Part shown: piece by piece, positions 35,231 to 44,335 of the stretch | Position numbering within the stretch: the stretch's first letter is position 1 | How the letters are laid out: each line of letters starts with the position of its first letter | Assembly (NCBI GenBank): GCA_018388625.1 | Contig: CP074402.1 | Span: 3,224,001-3,288,000, forward strand | Reading direction: 5' to 3' | Length of the DNA stretch: 64,000 nt | From: Nocardiopsis eucommiae | GTDB lineage: Bacteria > Actinomycetota > Actinomycetes > Streptosporangiales > Streptosporangiaceae | Program-made: the position numbers and the translations under genes | The notes under the pieces: model-generated | Databases searched by the model: none | The model's input: only the letters and a program-made list of their open reading frames with translations | Told to the model about the DNA's origin: nothing

Positions 35231-35988
35231 GGGGTCCTCCCTGGGGCCCGGCGCCGGGCCAGGACGATGGCGGTCAGTACCGGCGCGACGAAGGCCACGA
35301 AGATCATCGACTGCGCCGAGGCGAGTTCGAGGCGCTGGGTGGAGTAGGAGTCGAACAGCGCGAAGGGCGCGGTGGGTGTGGCGGGCGGGTTGACGAAGAA
35401 GCTGACGTTGAACTCACCGAAGGACAGGGCGAAGACCATCGTCACGGCCTGGGTGACGGCGACCAGGCAGGCCGGGACGGTGATGGTCCGCAGGACACGG
35501 ACCGCACCGGCGCCGAGGCTGCGCGCGACGCTCTCGTTGGTGCGCAGCTCGTCGTCGGCCAGCGCGGGCACCAGGGCCGCGAGGGTGAACGGCAGTGTGA
35601 AGACCAGGTGGCCCAGGACCAGCAGCAGACCGCTGGGGCGCAGCATCGGGTAGGTGCCGACCAGTGCGACGCTCAGCGCGATGCCGGGCACGGCCAGCGG
35701 CACGTTCACCAGGTAGCCGGTCAGGCGGGTCAGGACCGAGGGGTGGCGGGCCACCCACCAGGCCAGGGGGCCGCCGACGGCCAGGTTCAGCACCACCACC
35801 AGGGCCGCCACGGCCAGGCTGCGGCCGATGACCGGAGCCAGCGGCGGCCAGGCGTGGGCGAACCAGTCCAGGGTGAGGCCGCCTCCCCAGGGCCCCTGGG
35901 AGAAGTCGACGCTGGTGGCGGCGACGAGGGTGGCCAGGAGCGGGATGACCACGAACGCGCAGGTCAGGCGAGTGATGAGTCGGGTCAC
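35227..35988 (-). CDS. ABC transporter permease, second subunit
   Basis: 253 residues, about six transmembrane helices. The cytoplasmic coupling loop reads ELRTNESVARSLGAGAVRVL followed by TITVPA, the EAA-type motif that contacts the ATPase. Its ATG overlaps the stop of the preceding permease by four bases, and its stop overlaps the ATPase start. Pairs with the 35985-36895 permease to form the channel. Confidence 0.9.
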   Translation of the reverse strand: MTRLITRLTCAFVVIPLLATLVAATSVDFSQGPWGGGLTLDWFAHAWPPLAPVIGRSLAVAALVVVLNLAVGGPLAWWVARHPSVLTRLTGYLVNVPLAVPGIALSVALVGTYPMLRPSGLLLVLGHLVFTLPFTLAALVPALADDELRTNESVARSLGAGAVRVLRTITVPACLVAVTQAVTMVFALSFGEFNVSFFVNPPATPTAPFALFDSYSTQRLELASAQSMIFVAFVAPVLTAIVLARRRAPGRTP

Positions 35989-36895
35989 GAGGCCACCGCC
36001 CTGCGGACGGCACGGGCCAGGACACGGCCCAGGACCAGAGCCAGCACGGCCGTCGCGGCGAGGATCACCGCGAGGGTGGACGAGGCGGCGAGCCGGTACC
36101 CGGTGGTGAGTTCGTTGGCAACGTTGAGCGACAGGAGCCGCACCCCTCGGACAGGGTGGCGACCGTGCCGTACCCGCCCAGGGCGACCGCGATCGCGGTG
36201 CCGCTGGTCTCGATCGCGGCGGGCAGCAGCAGGGGCAGGGTGACGGTGAGGAACACGCGCGGGCGGGAGGCGCCCAGGGTGCGGGCGCTCTCGGTCAGCG
36301 AGGGGTCCAGGGTGGCGGCGGCACCGCGCAGCGGGCCCAGCACGCGGGGCAGCGAGAAGTAGAGGTAGGCGATGAGGAGCCCCGAGAAGGTGTAGGCCAG
36401 CCCGGAGAAGCCGTCCCACGCCAGGCCGAGCAGCCCGGTGCGTCCGGTGAGGACGATCGCGAAGAACCCGATGATGATGCCGGGCAGCGCGATGGGCAGG
36501 GTGAGCAGGGCGTCGGTGGCGGCGCCGCCCCGGCGGCCCGCGCGGTCGTCGTCCGCCTGGCGCAGCACCACGGGCACCGCGACGCAGAGCGTGATCAGGA
36601 CCGAGCCCACGGCGATGTACAGGGAGTTCAGGAGCGCCTCGCGGACGGTCACCGAGCCGAGGGCCCGAGCGTAGTGCTCCAGTGTGGGGCCGCCGTCCGC
36701 CGGGGGCTGGCCCAGGCCGAGCGAGTTGGCGACCATGACCAGGACGGGGTAGGCGCTGAACAGTCCGATGACGACCAGGGCGGGGAGGGCGGCGAGCCAG
36801 GCGGGGGCGTGCGGCGCGCCCCTGCGGGTGGCGGGTCCGACGCCCGCACCGGTGACGACGGCCGCGCGACCTCCGGCGGCGGTACGGGAGGGCAC
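35985..36895 (-). CDS. ABC transporter permease, first subunit (one base lost)
   Basis: 303 residues after restoring one C near 36145, which gives VATLSEGVRLLSLNVANELT. Six helices; the EAA-like coupling loop is PSLTESARTLGASRPRVFLT followed by VTLPL. GTG 36895 shares its first base with the TAG stop of the binding-protein gene, so it is translationally coupled. The N-terminal ~35 residues are basic and cytoplasmic. Confidence 0.9.
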
Positions 36896-37938
36896 TAGAA
36901 GCCGACCTCGTCCTGGTAGAGCTCGATGAACTCCTGCTGCCGCTGGCCCTGCTCGACGTAGTCGACGGTGGTGGCCCGCTCGTACTCCTCGGGCGGGAGC
37001 ACCTTGTCGGCCAGCTCGTCGGGCATCTCTCCGATCACCGGGCGCATGTACCCGGCGGCGAACAGGCCCTGGCCCCGCTCGGAGAAGTAGAAGTCGAGGA
37101 GTGCGCGGCCGTTGTCCTCGTTGGGGGCGCCCTCGACCAGACCGACGATGTAGGGGATCTGGAGCGAGCCCTCCTCGGGGATGACGACGGACACGTTGGC
37201 GCCCTCGTCGCGGAGCTTGTAACCGTTGAAGTCGGTGTCGATGAGGATGGGGATCTCGCCCTGGGCGACCTTGGCGGTGGCGGTCTGGGCGGAGGTGGAG
37301 GCCCCGTTGTCCTTGAGGCCGTTGAGGTAGTCCAGGCCCGGACCCCAGTCGTCGAAGTCGCCGCCCAGGGCGACGTTGACGGCGGTGGCGGCGGAGTAGC
37401 CGACGGCGGCCTGGGTGGGGTCGAGGTAGCCGACCTTCCCCTCGTACGCGGGGTCCAGCAGGTCGTCCCAACCGCGCGGGACGGGGGCGCCGTCGAGGTG
37501 GTCCTCGTTGACGATGAACGCGATGGTTCCGGTGTGCACGCTGGTCCAGGCGCCGTCGGGGTCACGGAGCTCGTCGGGGACCTGGTCGGCGCCCTCGGGC
37601 ACGTACTCCTGGAGGACCCCCGCCTCCACCAGCTGTTCGCCGAAGGCGATACCGGTGTAGGCGACGTCCGCGACCGGGGAGCCCTTCTCCGCCTGGAGCG
37701 CGGCCAGGGCCTGCCCCGAGTTCTTGGGGTCGTTCGGGGCGGTGACTCCCGTCTCCTCGGTGAAGGCGCGCAGGACCTCGCCGTAGTTCCCCCACTCGGA
37801 GGGCGAGTTGTAGGTGATGACGACCCCGCCGTCACCCGAGGCCGACCCCGGCGGGGCGTCGACGTTCCCGCACGAGGCCAGGGCCAGCACGGAGAGGGTC
37901 ACGGCGGCGCCGGTGAGCGCCGTGCGTCGGTGGGACAT
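36895..37938 (-). CDS. ABC transporter substrate-binding lipoprotein
   Basis: 347 residues. A lipoprotein signal peptide ends in the lipobox LASC with the lipidated cysteine at about residue 23. The mature part resembles the periplasmic-binding class II proteins of the ferric ion/putrescine/2-aminoethylphosphonate group: ITYNSPSEWGNYGEVLRAFT, NDPKNSGQALAALQAEKGSP, GWDDLLDPAYEGKVGYLDPT and LLDFYFSERGQGLFAAGYMR. No double-tyrosine iron motif of FbpA type is obvious, so iron is less likely. It heads the operon, with a LacI-type palindrome 66 bases upstream. Confidence 0.92.
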   Translation of the reverse strand: MSHRRTALTGAAVTLSVLALASCGNVDAPPGSASGDGGVVITYNSPSEWGNYGEVLRAFTEETGVTAPNDPKNSGQALAALQAEKGSPVADVAYTGIAFGEQLVEAGVLQEYVPEGADQVPDELRDPDGAWTSVHTGTIAFIVNEDHLDGAPVPRGWDDLLDPAYEGKVGYLDPTQAAVGYSAATAVNVALGGDFDDWGPGLDYLNGLKDNGASTSAQTATAKVAQGEIPILIDTDFNGYKLRDEGANVSVVIPEEGSLQIPYIVGLVEGAPNEDNGRALLDFYFSERGQGLFAAGYMRPVIGEMPDELADKVLPPEEYERATTVDYVEQGQRQQEFIELYQDEVGF

Positions 37939-38253
37939 GAGGGCTCCGAAGGGTGGTCGGGCGGCCCGGGCGGCGGGCCGGGGAGTGGGTCGGGGGGCGC
38001 TTCGTGATGAAACGATTCACCACAGGGGTGACCTGCGCGGTCGTGACGGGTGTCCGGAGGGCCAACGGCCCGGGAACCCTCGGCCAATCCCGACGCCCCG
38101 CCGCGGGCGACCCGCCCGCCGACCATCCGACGCGGGCCCTGGTACGAGCCGTGTTCGCCCGGTGGACACCGCTCCCGCCCGCCCCGCTCGCTCGTGGAGC
38201 GTCCGCCGACGTCCGGCATCATGGCCGGACACCTCCCCTTCGGAAGGACCTCC
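37939..38253. promoter_or_regulatory. Divergent promoter region of ABC operon and LacI gene
   Basis: 315 bases without a gene. Its main feature is the LacI-type palindrome at 38004-38023, close to the ABC side. The right part, before the LacI ribosome site GGAAGGA, shows no second clear palindrome. Confidence 0.5.
38004..38023. promoter_or_regulatory. LacI-type operator upstream of the ABC operon
   Basis: GTGATGAAACGATTCACCAC holds the core TGAAACGATTCA (38008-38019), one base away from the LacI-family consensus TGAAACGTTTCA, with GTG/CAC flanks. The central CG step is the usual LacI contact. Confidence 0.75.
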
Positions 38254-39294
38254 ATGCCCGCCTCCCGCAAGCGCGTGACCCTGCGCGACGTCGCCACCAG
38301 GGCCGGGGTCTCGGTCGCCCAGGCCAGCTTCGCGCTCAACGGCCAGGGCCGGGTGGCTCCGGCGACCGTGGAACGGGTACGCAGGGCCGCCAGCGACCTC
38401 GACTACCAGGTGGACGGCCGTGCGCGGGCGCTGCGCACGGGTCAGCGGTCGGCCTACGGCGTGGTCATCCGCAACATGCGCAACCCCTTCTTCCTCGACG
38501 TGCTGCGCGGTATGGAGGTGCGGGCGCACCGGGAGGGCGCGTTCCTGCTCATCCTCAGTTCCGACTACGACGTGGACCGCGAGGCCGCGGCGCTGCGCAG
38601 GCTCGCCGCCGAGGGGGTGGGCGGGGTGGCCATCAGCCCGATCGGCCGCCACGGTCCGCTGGCCGCCTGGCTCCCCCGTCACCCCGACGTGCCCGTGGTG
38701 GCCTTCAACCGCACGCCCGAACCCGCGCCGCCCGAGGGCGACCGGCTGTCCACGGTGGGACCGGACGACGGGGCAGCCGTCGACCTGGCGCTGGAGCACC
38801 TGCGTGCCCGGGGCCACCGTGCTCCCACGCTGGTCATGGCACCCGAGGGCCTGGCCGCCGACTGGGGGCGCGAGGAGGCGTTCGTCCGCCGCTGCGCGGA
38901 GTGGGGGCTGGCCGGGACGGTGGTGCGCTGTCCGCTGGACCACGACAGCGTCGCCCGCATGGTCGTGGAGCGGGTGGGCGCGTCCGCCGGTGGCGGGACG
39001 GCAGGACACGAGGCGTTCGTGGTCAACTCCGACTACCTCGGCTCAGCCGTGTACGCCGCCGCCCGCTCCCTGGGGAGCCGGGTGGGTCGGGACCTCAGCG
39101 TGGTCGGGCACGACGACCTGGCCACCTCGGAGCTGCTCGACCCCGGCCTGACCACCGTGGGGGTGGATCGCGAGCTGCTGGGCGACCACGCCATGCGCCT
39201 GCTGGTCTCCCCTGACGAGGCCCCCGAGGGGCGCCGTGTGCGGCTTCCCGTGCACCTGGTGGAGCGGAACTCGGTGGCCCTCCTCCACGACTGA
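38254..39294 (+). CDS. LacI-family transcriptional regulator
   Basis: 346 residues. The N-terminal helix-turn-helix and hinge are typical: RVTLRDVATRAGVSVAQASF then ALNGQGRVAPATVERVRRAA, residues 7-50. The effector domain has the periplasmic-binding fold (YGVVIRNMRNPFFLDVLRGM; VVGHDDLATSELLDPGLTTV). ATG 38254 follows GGAAGGA. It is divergent from the ABC operon, and matching palindromes lie in front of that operon (38004) and in front of the BCCT gene directly downstream (39364), so it probably regulates both transport systems. Ligand unknown. Confidence 0.92.
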   Translation: MPASRKRVTLRDVATRAGVSVAQASFALNGQGRVAPATVERVRRAASDLDYQVDGRARALRTGQRSAYGVVIRNMRNPFFLDVLRGMEVRAHREGAFLLILSSDYDVDREAAALRRLAAEGVGGVAISPIGRHGPLAAWLPRHPDVPVVAFNRTPEPAPPEGDRLSTVGPDDGAAVDLALEHLRARGHRAPTLVMAPEGLAADWGREEAFVRRCAEWGLAGTVVRCPLDHDSVARMVVERVGASAGGGTAGHEAFVVNSDYLGSAVYAAARSLGSRVGRDLSVVGHDDLATSELLDPGLTTVGVDRELLGDHAMRLLVSPDEAPEGRRVRLPVHLVERNSVALLHD

Positions 39295-39363
39295 CGCACC
39301 AGCCCCCGGACCGGAGAGACGCCGTGAACCGGGCCAGCGCGGCGTCCCCGGACGGGGACCACA

Positions 39364-39381
39364 CCGTGAAAGCGTTCACGG
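39364..39381. promoter_or_regulatory. LacI-type operator upstream of the BCCT transporter
   Basis: CCGTGAAAGCGTTCACGG has perfect seven-base arms around AGCG and the core TGAAAGCGTTCA, very like the site before the ABC operon. It lies 70 bases downstream of the LacI stop and 125 bases upstream of the BCCT start. Confidence 0.75.
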
Positions 39382-39506
39382 CCACACACCAGCGTGGTGG
39401 GTCGCACCCCGGCGTCTCGGGCCCAACCTGGACAAACGCACGTAGACTCGGCCGGTCTACCGGGGCCTCCGGTGGGCGCTTCCGATTGAGGGGCAACCTC
39501 TTCTCC

Positions 39507-41135
39507 ATGTCTTCCACCCCGAGCACACCTGTGCCCGAAACCGGCCGACGTCCCGATCCCTGGGTGCTCGGAGTCTCCGGCGGCCTGCTGATCGCGTTCG
39601 TCCTGGCCGCGCTCATAGCCCCCGCCGGGGTCAACTCCGCCGTCGACACGGCGTTCGCGTGGTCGGCGCGCTGGTTCGGCGCCTACTGGCAGGTCCTGCT
39701 CCTGGCCACCGTCGGCGTCGCCACGGTGCTGGCCTTCTCCCGCTACGGGCGGGTACGTATGGGCGGGACCGACGCCCCCGCGTTCACCTGGTTCCGCTGG
39801 GTCGCCATGGTCCTGACCACCCTGCTCGCCGCCGGCGGTGTCTTCTGGGCCGCCGCCGAGCCCCTCGCCCACTACGTGGACCCGCCGCCGCAGTACGCCG
39901 ACACGGCGGGCGGCATGGAGGGCGCCTCGGTCGCCCTCGCGCAGACCTTCGTCCACTGGGGCTTCCCCGCCTGGGCGATCGGCGGTTCGCTGGCCACGCT
40001 GGTGATGATGCGCGGCGTGGAGAAGGGCCTGCCCCTGCGGCCCCGCACGCTGCTGTGGCCGGTCATGGGTGACCGGATCCGCACGCACTGGATCGGCACC
40101 GTCGCGGACATCAGCTGCGTGGTCGCGGTGGTCGCCGGAACGGTCGGCCCGATCGGCTTCCTCGGCCTCCAGATGTCCTACATCGGCGGCGAGATGTTCG
40201 GGGTCGGATCCGGGTTCGGCACCCAGGTGGCGATCATCGTGGGTCTGACAGTCGTGGCGACCGTGTCGGTGCTCAGCGGTCTCGACCGGGGCATCCAGCT
40301 GCTCAGCCGGATCAACGTCTGGGCCGCGCTGGCGCTGGTCGTGTGCGTCGTCGGTCTGTCCTCCCTGCCCTTCGTGGTCGACCTGTTCCTCCAGGCCAGC
40401 GCCGTGCACGTTCGTGAGTTCGTGCCGATGGCGCTCTTCCGGGGCGACACCGAGTGGCTCGGCTACTGGACGGTCTTCTTCTTCGGCTGGTTCATCGGCT
40501 ACGGCCCGATCATGGCCATCTTCATCGCGCGCATCTCGAAGGGCCGCACGGTCCGACAGATCTACGTGGGCGCCACCGTACTGCCCGCCGTGATCACCTC
40601 CCTGTGGTTCACGGCGCTGGGCGGCAGCGGTCTGTGGCTCGAACAGCGCGACCCGGGGGCCATCTCCGGCCCGTACGAGGAGCACGGCCTGCCCGCCGCA
40701 GCGCTCGCCATCGTGCAGGCCCTGCCGATGAGCGCCGTGCTGGCGCTGGTCATGGTGGTCGTGACGCTCATCTTCTTCGCGGCCACCCTCGACGCCATGT
40801 CGTACTCGATCTCGTCCTCCAGCATGCGCGCGGGCGAGCCCATCCCGTGGGTGCGGGCGTTCTGGTGCGTGGGCATGGGCGCCGCCGCCATCGCGCTGCT
40901 GACCGTGGGCGACAACGGGGTCCAGGCACTCCAGTCGTTCATCGTGGTGACCGCCGTGCCGGTGGGTCTGATCCTGCTGCCCACGCTGTGGAGCGCGCCG
41001 CGCCTGGTCAGGGAGATGGCGGTGGAGCAGGGGATCGTCTCCTCTCCCGCCTCCCGCCCGGAGTCGGAAGACGAGGAGCCCGGGTCCTCCGCCGGGACCG
41101 AGGGCACCGAGGCTGAGCGGGTGACCGTCGGCTAG
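39507..41135 (+). CDS. BCCT-family transporter
   Basis: Betaine/choline/carnitine-family secondary transporter, 542 residues from ATG 39507, with twelve predicted helices (for example LLIAFVLAALIAPAGVNSAV, MVLTTLLAAGGVFWAAAEPL) and an acidic cytoplasmic tail. The signature loop is ARISKGRTVRQIYVGATVLP. In the substrate-site helix the usual WAWWISWSP is replaced by FGWFIGYGP, so several of the tryptophans that cage quaternary ammonium groups are changed to Phe or Tyr. The substrate may therefore differ from betaine. The frame is open back to 39324, but similarity starts just after 39507. A LacI-type operator precedes it. Confidence 0.9.
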   Translation: MSSTPSTPVPETGRRPDPWVLGVSGGLLIAFVLAALIAPAGVNSAVDTAFAWSARWFGAYWQVLLLATVGVATVLAFSRYGRVRMGGTDAPAFTWFRWVAMVLTTLLAAGGVFWAAAEPLAHYVDPPPQYADTAGGMEGASVALAQTFVHWGFPAWAIGGSLATLVMMRGVEKGLPLRPRTLLWPVMGDRIRTHWIGTVADISCVVAVVAGTVGPIGFLGLQMSYIGGEMFGVGSGFGTQVAIIVGLTVVATVSVLSGLDRGIQLLSRINVWAALALVVCVVGLSSLPFVVDLFLQASAVHVREFVPMALFRGDTEWLGYWTVFFFGWFIGYGPIMAIFIARISKGRTVRQIYVGATVLPAVITSLWFTALGGSGLWLEQRDPGAISGPYEEHGLPAAALAIVQALPMSAVLALVMVVVTLIFFAATLDAMSYSISSSSMRAGEPIPWVRAFWCVGMGAAAIALLTVGDNGVQALQSFIVVTAVPVGLILLPTLWSAPRLVREMAVEQGIVSSPASRPESEDEEPGSSAGTEGTEAERVTVG

Positions 41136-41141
41136 GGCCCG

Positions 41142-42143
41142 TCAGCGACGGGGCACACGGGGCGTCGATGACCGGTGGTGAGACCGGCTTCGACGCCCTC
41201 GTGCGTTCCCGCGGTCCTGGTCGCGGGCCCCGCCAGCGGAACCGCGCGCCCCGGCGGACACCCGCCCCAGCCTGGCCCGGACGGCGACCGTCGCGCACAG
41301 CACCACGGCGGCCCCGCCGAGGACCGTGGGCCAGGTCAGCTGCTCACCGAGCAGCAGCGCGGCCCATCCGAGGGTCATCACGGGCTGGGTGAGCTGGATC
41401 TGGCTCACCCGGGTCATGGGACCGATCGCCAGCCCCCGGTACCAGGCGAAGAACCCCAGGTACATACTGACCACCGCCAGGTAGGCGAACGAGGCCCACT
41501 CGGCCGGGGTCCCGCTCGGCGGCTGCCGGGCCACGGCGACGCCGCAGAGGGCGATCATGAGCGGCGCGGCGACCACCAGCGCCCAGGAGACGGTCTGCCA
41601 GGCGCCCAGCTCGCGGGCGAGGAGACCTCCCTCCGCGTAGCCGATCGCGGCGGCGACCACCGCGCCGAGCAGGAGCAGGTCGGACCAGACCAGGCCGTGC
41701 CCGCCCCCGGCCCCCTGGACGGCCGCGAATCCCACGGCCGCGACCGCGCCCACCGCCGCCATGGTCCAGAACAACACCGGGGGCCGTTCGTGGCCGCGCA
41801 GCACCGCCGTCACCGCGGTCGCGGCGGGCAGCAGGGCGATCACGACCGCGCTGTGGCTGGCCGACGCGGTGGTGAGGGCGAACGAGGTGAGTAGCGGAAA
41901 CCCGACCACCACACCGCCGGCGACGAAGGCCAGGCGGACCCACTGGTTACCCCGGGGCAGGTGCTGCCGGGTGAGCGTGAGCGCGACGGCCGCCAACAGG
42001 GCCGCGACCACAGCGCGAGCTGAGCCGACGAACAGGGGCGACAGAGTCCCGCCCGCCACGGCCACACGGGTGAGGGGCACCGTCAGGGAGAAGGCCCCGA
42101 CCCCGAGAAGCCCCCACCAGAGCCCGGTTCGCGTGGATAGCAC
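41142..42143 (-). CDS. EamA/DMT-family exporter
   Basis: About 333 residues with ten predicted helices in two EamA repeats (GLLGVGAFSLTVPLTRVAVA; LLLLGAVVAAAIGYAEGGLL), a metabolite efflux or uptake protein of the drug/metabolite superfamily. The C-terminal 40 residues are arginine-rich. I prefer GTG 42143, giving a short tail before the first helix; an ATG at 42182 is possible but overlaps the start codon of the divergent MocR gene. A TACTCT -10 candidate (42162-42157) supports the GTG. Pairing of a MocR regulator with an exporter or permease is common, and the MocR protein probably controls this gene. Confidence 0.85.
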   Translation of the reverse strand: MLSTRTGLWWGLLGVGAFSLTVPLTRVAVAGGTLSPLFVGSARAVVAALLAAVALTLTRQHLPRGNQWVRLAFVAGGVVVGFPLLTSFALTTASASHSAVVIALLPAATAVTAVLRGHERPPVLFWTMAAVGAVAAVGFAAVQGAGGGHGLVWSDLLLLGAVVAAAIGYAEGGLLARELGAWQTVSWALVVAAPLMIALCGVAVARQPPSGTPAEWASFAYLAVVSMYLGFFAWYRGLAIGPMTRVSQIQLTQPVMTLGWAALLLGEQLTWPTVLGGAAVVLCATVAVRARLGRVSAGARGSAGGARDQDRGNARGRRSRSHHRSSTPRVPRR

Positions 42144-42158
42144 CCGGGGCTGATCGAG

Positions 42159-42170
42159 AGTAGCGCTACT
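42159..42170. promoter_or_regulatory. Palindrome overlapping both divergent -10 boxes
   Basis: AGTAGCGCTACT is a perfect 12-base palindrome. TACTAT (42167-42172) is the MocR -10 candidate, and TACTCT on the other strand serves EamA. GATAGCA repeats flank it at 42136-42142 and 42190-42196, the direct-repeat layout seen at some MocR operators. Confidence 0.6.
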
Positions 42171-42180
42171 ATTGATCCTC

Positions 42181-43586
42181 ATGTCCAACGATAGCAGTGC
42201 ACGCATCGTCGAAGGGCTGCGCACGTGGATCGCCAGCGCGCCGCCCGGGGCCCGCCTGCCCTCCACCCGCGCACTTGTGGCCCAGTACGCCGCGAGTCCG
42301 GTCACGGTGCAGCGGGCCCTGCGCACACTCGCCGCCCAGGGGGTCGTGGAGAGCCGCCCGGGCGTGGGCACCTTCGTGCGCGCGGTCCGGGTCGCCCGAC
42401 CCCACGACTACGGCTGGCAGACCGCCGCTCTCGGCGCCCCACGGCACCACTCCCCGGCCTGAACACGGCGCTGCGCACCCCGCCCAACGACGCGGTCGCG
42501 CTCCACTCGGGATACCCGGACCGGGACCTGCTTCCGGAGCGCCTGGTGCGCGCGGCCTTCGCGCGCGCCGCCCGGGGTGAGGCGACCGTGAGCCGACCCC
42601 CGACCACCGGACTGCCGGACCTCCAGACCTGGTTCGCCCACGGCCTCGGCTCCCACACTCCCGTGGGGGTCACACCGCCCGCCGCCGGAGACGTGATCGT
42701 GCTTCCGGGAAGCCAGAGCGGGCTGGGTTCGGTCTTCCGTTCGCTGGTCGGTGCCGGACGCCCGCTCCTGATCGAGTCGCCCACCTACTGGGGCGCCACC
42801 CGCGCCGCCGCGCGTGCGGGCGTGGAGGCGGTCCCGATCCCGAGCGGGGCCGACGGCCCGGACCCGGACGAGCTGGACCGCGCCTTCGAACGGACCGGAG
42901 CCCGGGTGCTGTACGCGCAGCCCAACTTCGCCAACCCCACCGGGGCCCGATGGTCCACGGACCTCGGCGACCGCGTGTTGGAGACCGTGCGGCGCCACGG
43001 CGCGTTCCTGGTGGAGGACGACTGGGCGCACGACCTCGGGATCGACGCGGAGCCGACCCCACTGGCCGCGCGGGACGACGGCGGGCACGTGGTGTACCTG
43101 CGTTCGCTCACCAAGAGCGTGTCCCCGTCGGTGCGCGTGGCCGGGATGGTCGTCCGGGGCCCCGCCCGGGAACGCGTCCTCGCCGACGTCCAGGCCGAGG
43201 CCATGTACGTCAGCGGGGTGTTGCAGGAGGTGGCGCTGGACGTCGTCACCCAGCCCGCCTGGCGCACCCACCTGCGGGGGTTGCGGCAACAGCTGGCCGC
43301 CCGCCGTGACCTGCTGGTCGAGGCCCTGCGGGAGCACGCCCCCACCGCCTACCTGGACGCGGTCCCGCAGGGCGGGCTCAACCTGTGGTTGCGGCTGCCG
43401 GACGCCACCGACCTCTCCGGTGTCGTCCGTGAGTGCGAGGAGGCGGGGGTCCTCGTGGCTCCGGGAGGCGAGTGGTTTCCCGCCGAACCCACCGGCCCCC
43501 ACCTTCGACTCAACTACGCCGGTCCCCGACCCGGTGCCTTCCCCGAGGGGGCGCGGGTGCTGGGCCGGGCCCTGGCGCACGGCTGA
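42181..43586 (+). CDS. MocR-family regulator: GntR HTH plus aminotransferase-like domain (one base lost)
   Basis: 468 residues after restoring one C near 42456, giving GAPRHHSPGLNTALRTPPND. The N-terminal GntR winged helix (SARIVEGLRTWIASAPPGAR, LPSTRALVAQYAASPVTVQR; residues 5-70) is linked to a fold-type I aminotransferase-like domain. That domain carries PTYWGATRAAARAG, YAQPNFANPTGARW, VEDDWAHDLG and LRSLTKSVSPSVRVAGMV, whose Lys should bind pyridoxal phosphate. ATG 42181 comes eight bases after TACTAT, with no Shine-Dalgarno, so the transcript may be leaderless. It is divergent from the EamA transporter and likely regulates it and itself. Confidence 0.9.
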
Positions 43587-43640
43587 GGGCTCCCTTCGGT
43601 CCCCGCCTCCTGGATCCCTTCGGTGGGTCCGGGGAACGCC

Positions 43641-44207
43641 CTACACCCTCCTCCCGGTCAGGGCCAGGAGGCGGGTCTGGGGGTCGGCGTCGTCGTCCAC
43701 GGGGACCGGCCCCGCGAACAGGGAGCTCCCGGACAGGACCCCGGCGTTCTCGCTGGCCCAGGCCAGGAGCTCCGCCACCAGGGCGGGGTCGAGCCGTTCG
43801 TCGGCGCCGACCGCCCTGGCCAGGTCCCAGGCGTGGATCCCCAGGTCGAAGGTCATCTGCCACAGGTACACGCGGCCCGGGACGTCACCGAAGGACAGGT
43901 GGACCGTCCGCTCCAGTGAGGAGGGGGCCAGCCAGGCGGTGCGGGCCTCCCTGGAGGCGACGGACCAGGTGGTGGCGGGTTCCTCGCCGAGCATGTCGCC
44001 GTCGAACCGGTCCCCCACCTCCTCGATGGTCGCGCCGTCGAGCAGGGACGGGACCCACATCTGTTCGGTGGTGAGATGGTTGACCAGGTCGTGCACGTCC
44101 CAGTCCGTACAGGGGGTGGGCCGTGCCCAGTCGGTCAGGGCCACCTCCGCGACGCGGCGGTCGAACTCCGCCATCGCGGTGCCGTGCAGGTCGGCCAGGT
44201 CGGCCAT
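43641..44207 (-). CDS. TIGR03086-type protein of the mycothiol-dependent maleylpyruvate isomerase fold
   Basis: 188 residues of the DinB/MDMPI superfamily. The metal-site pattern is visible: TPCTDWDVHDLVNHLTTEQM with the first histidine, and QMTFDLGIHAWDLARAVG with the later ones. The LARAVG ending of this helix is typical of TIGR03086 proteins. Proteins of this set use mycothiol or resemble enzymes that do; the reaction is unknown. It begins at the ATG at 44207 (MADLADLHGTAMAEFDRR) and is divergent from the reductase at 44336. Confidence 0.88.
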   Translation of the reverse strand: MADLADLHGTAMAEFDRRVAEVALTDWARPTPCTDWDVHDLVNHLTTEQMWVPSLLDGATIEEVGDRFDGDMLGEEPATTWSVASREARTAWLAPSSLERTVHLSFGDVPGRVYLWQMTFDLGIHAWDLARAVGADERLDPALVAELLAWASENAGVLSGSSLFAGPVPVDDDADPQTRLLALTGRRV

Positions 44208-44335
44208 GGTGTCTCCCCGTGATCGGATGCCGTTCCGGAGCTGCCTACCCGGTGCCCCCGGCCCGCCAAACCGGTGGGACCCGGCGTGCGAGACTGAGGG
44301 CGGCGCATGGAGCAGATCTGAGAGGTTGGACCCCC

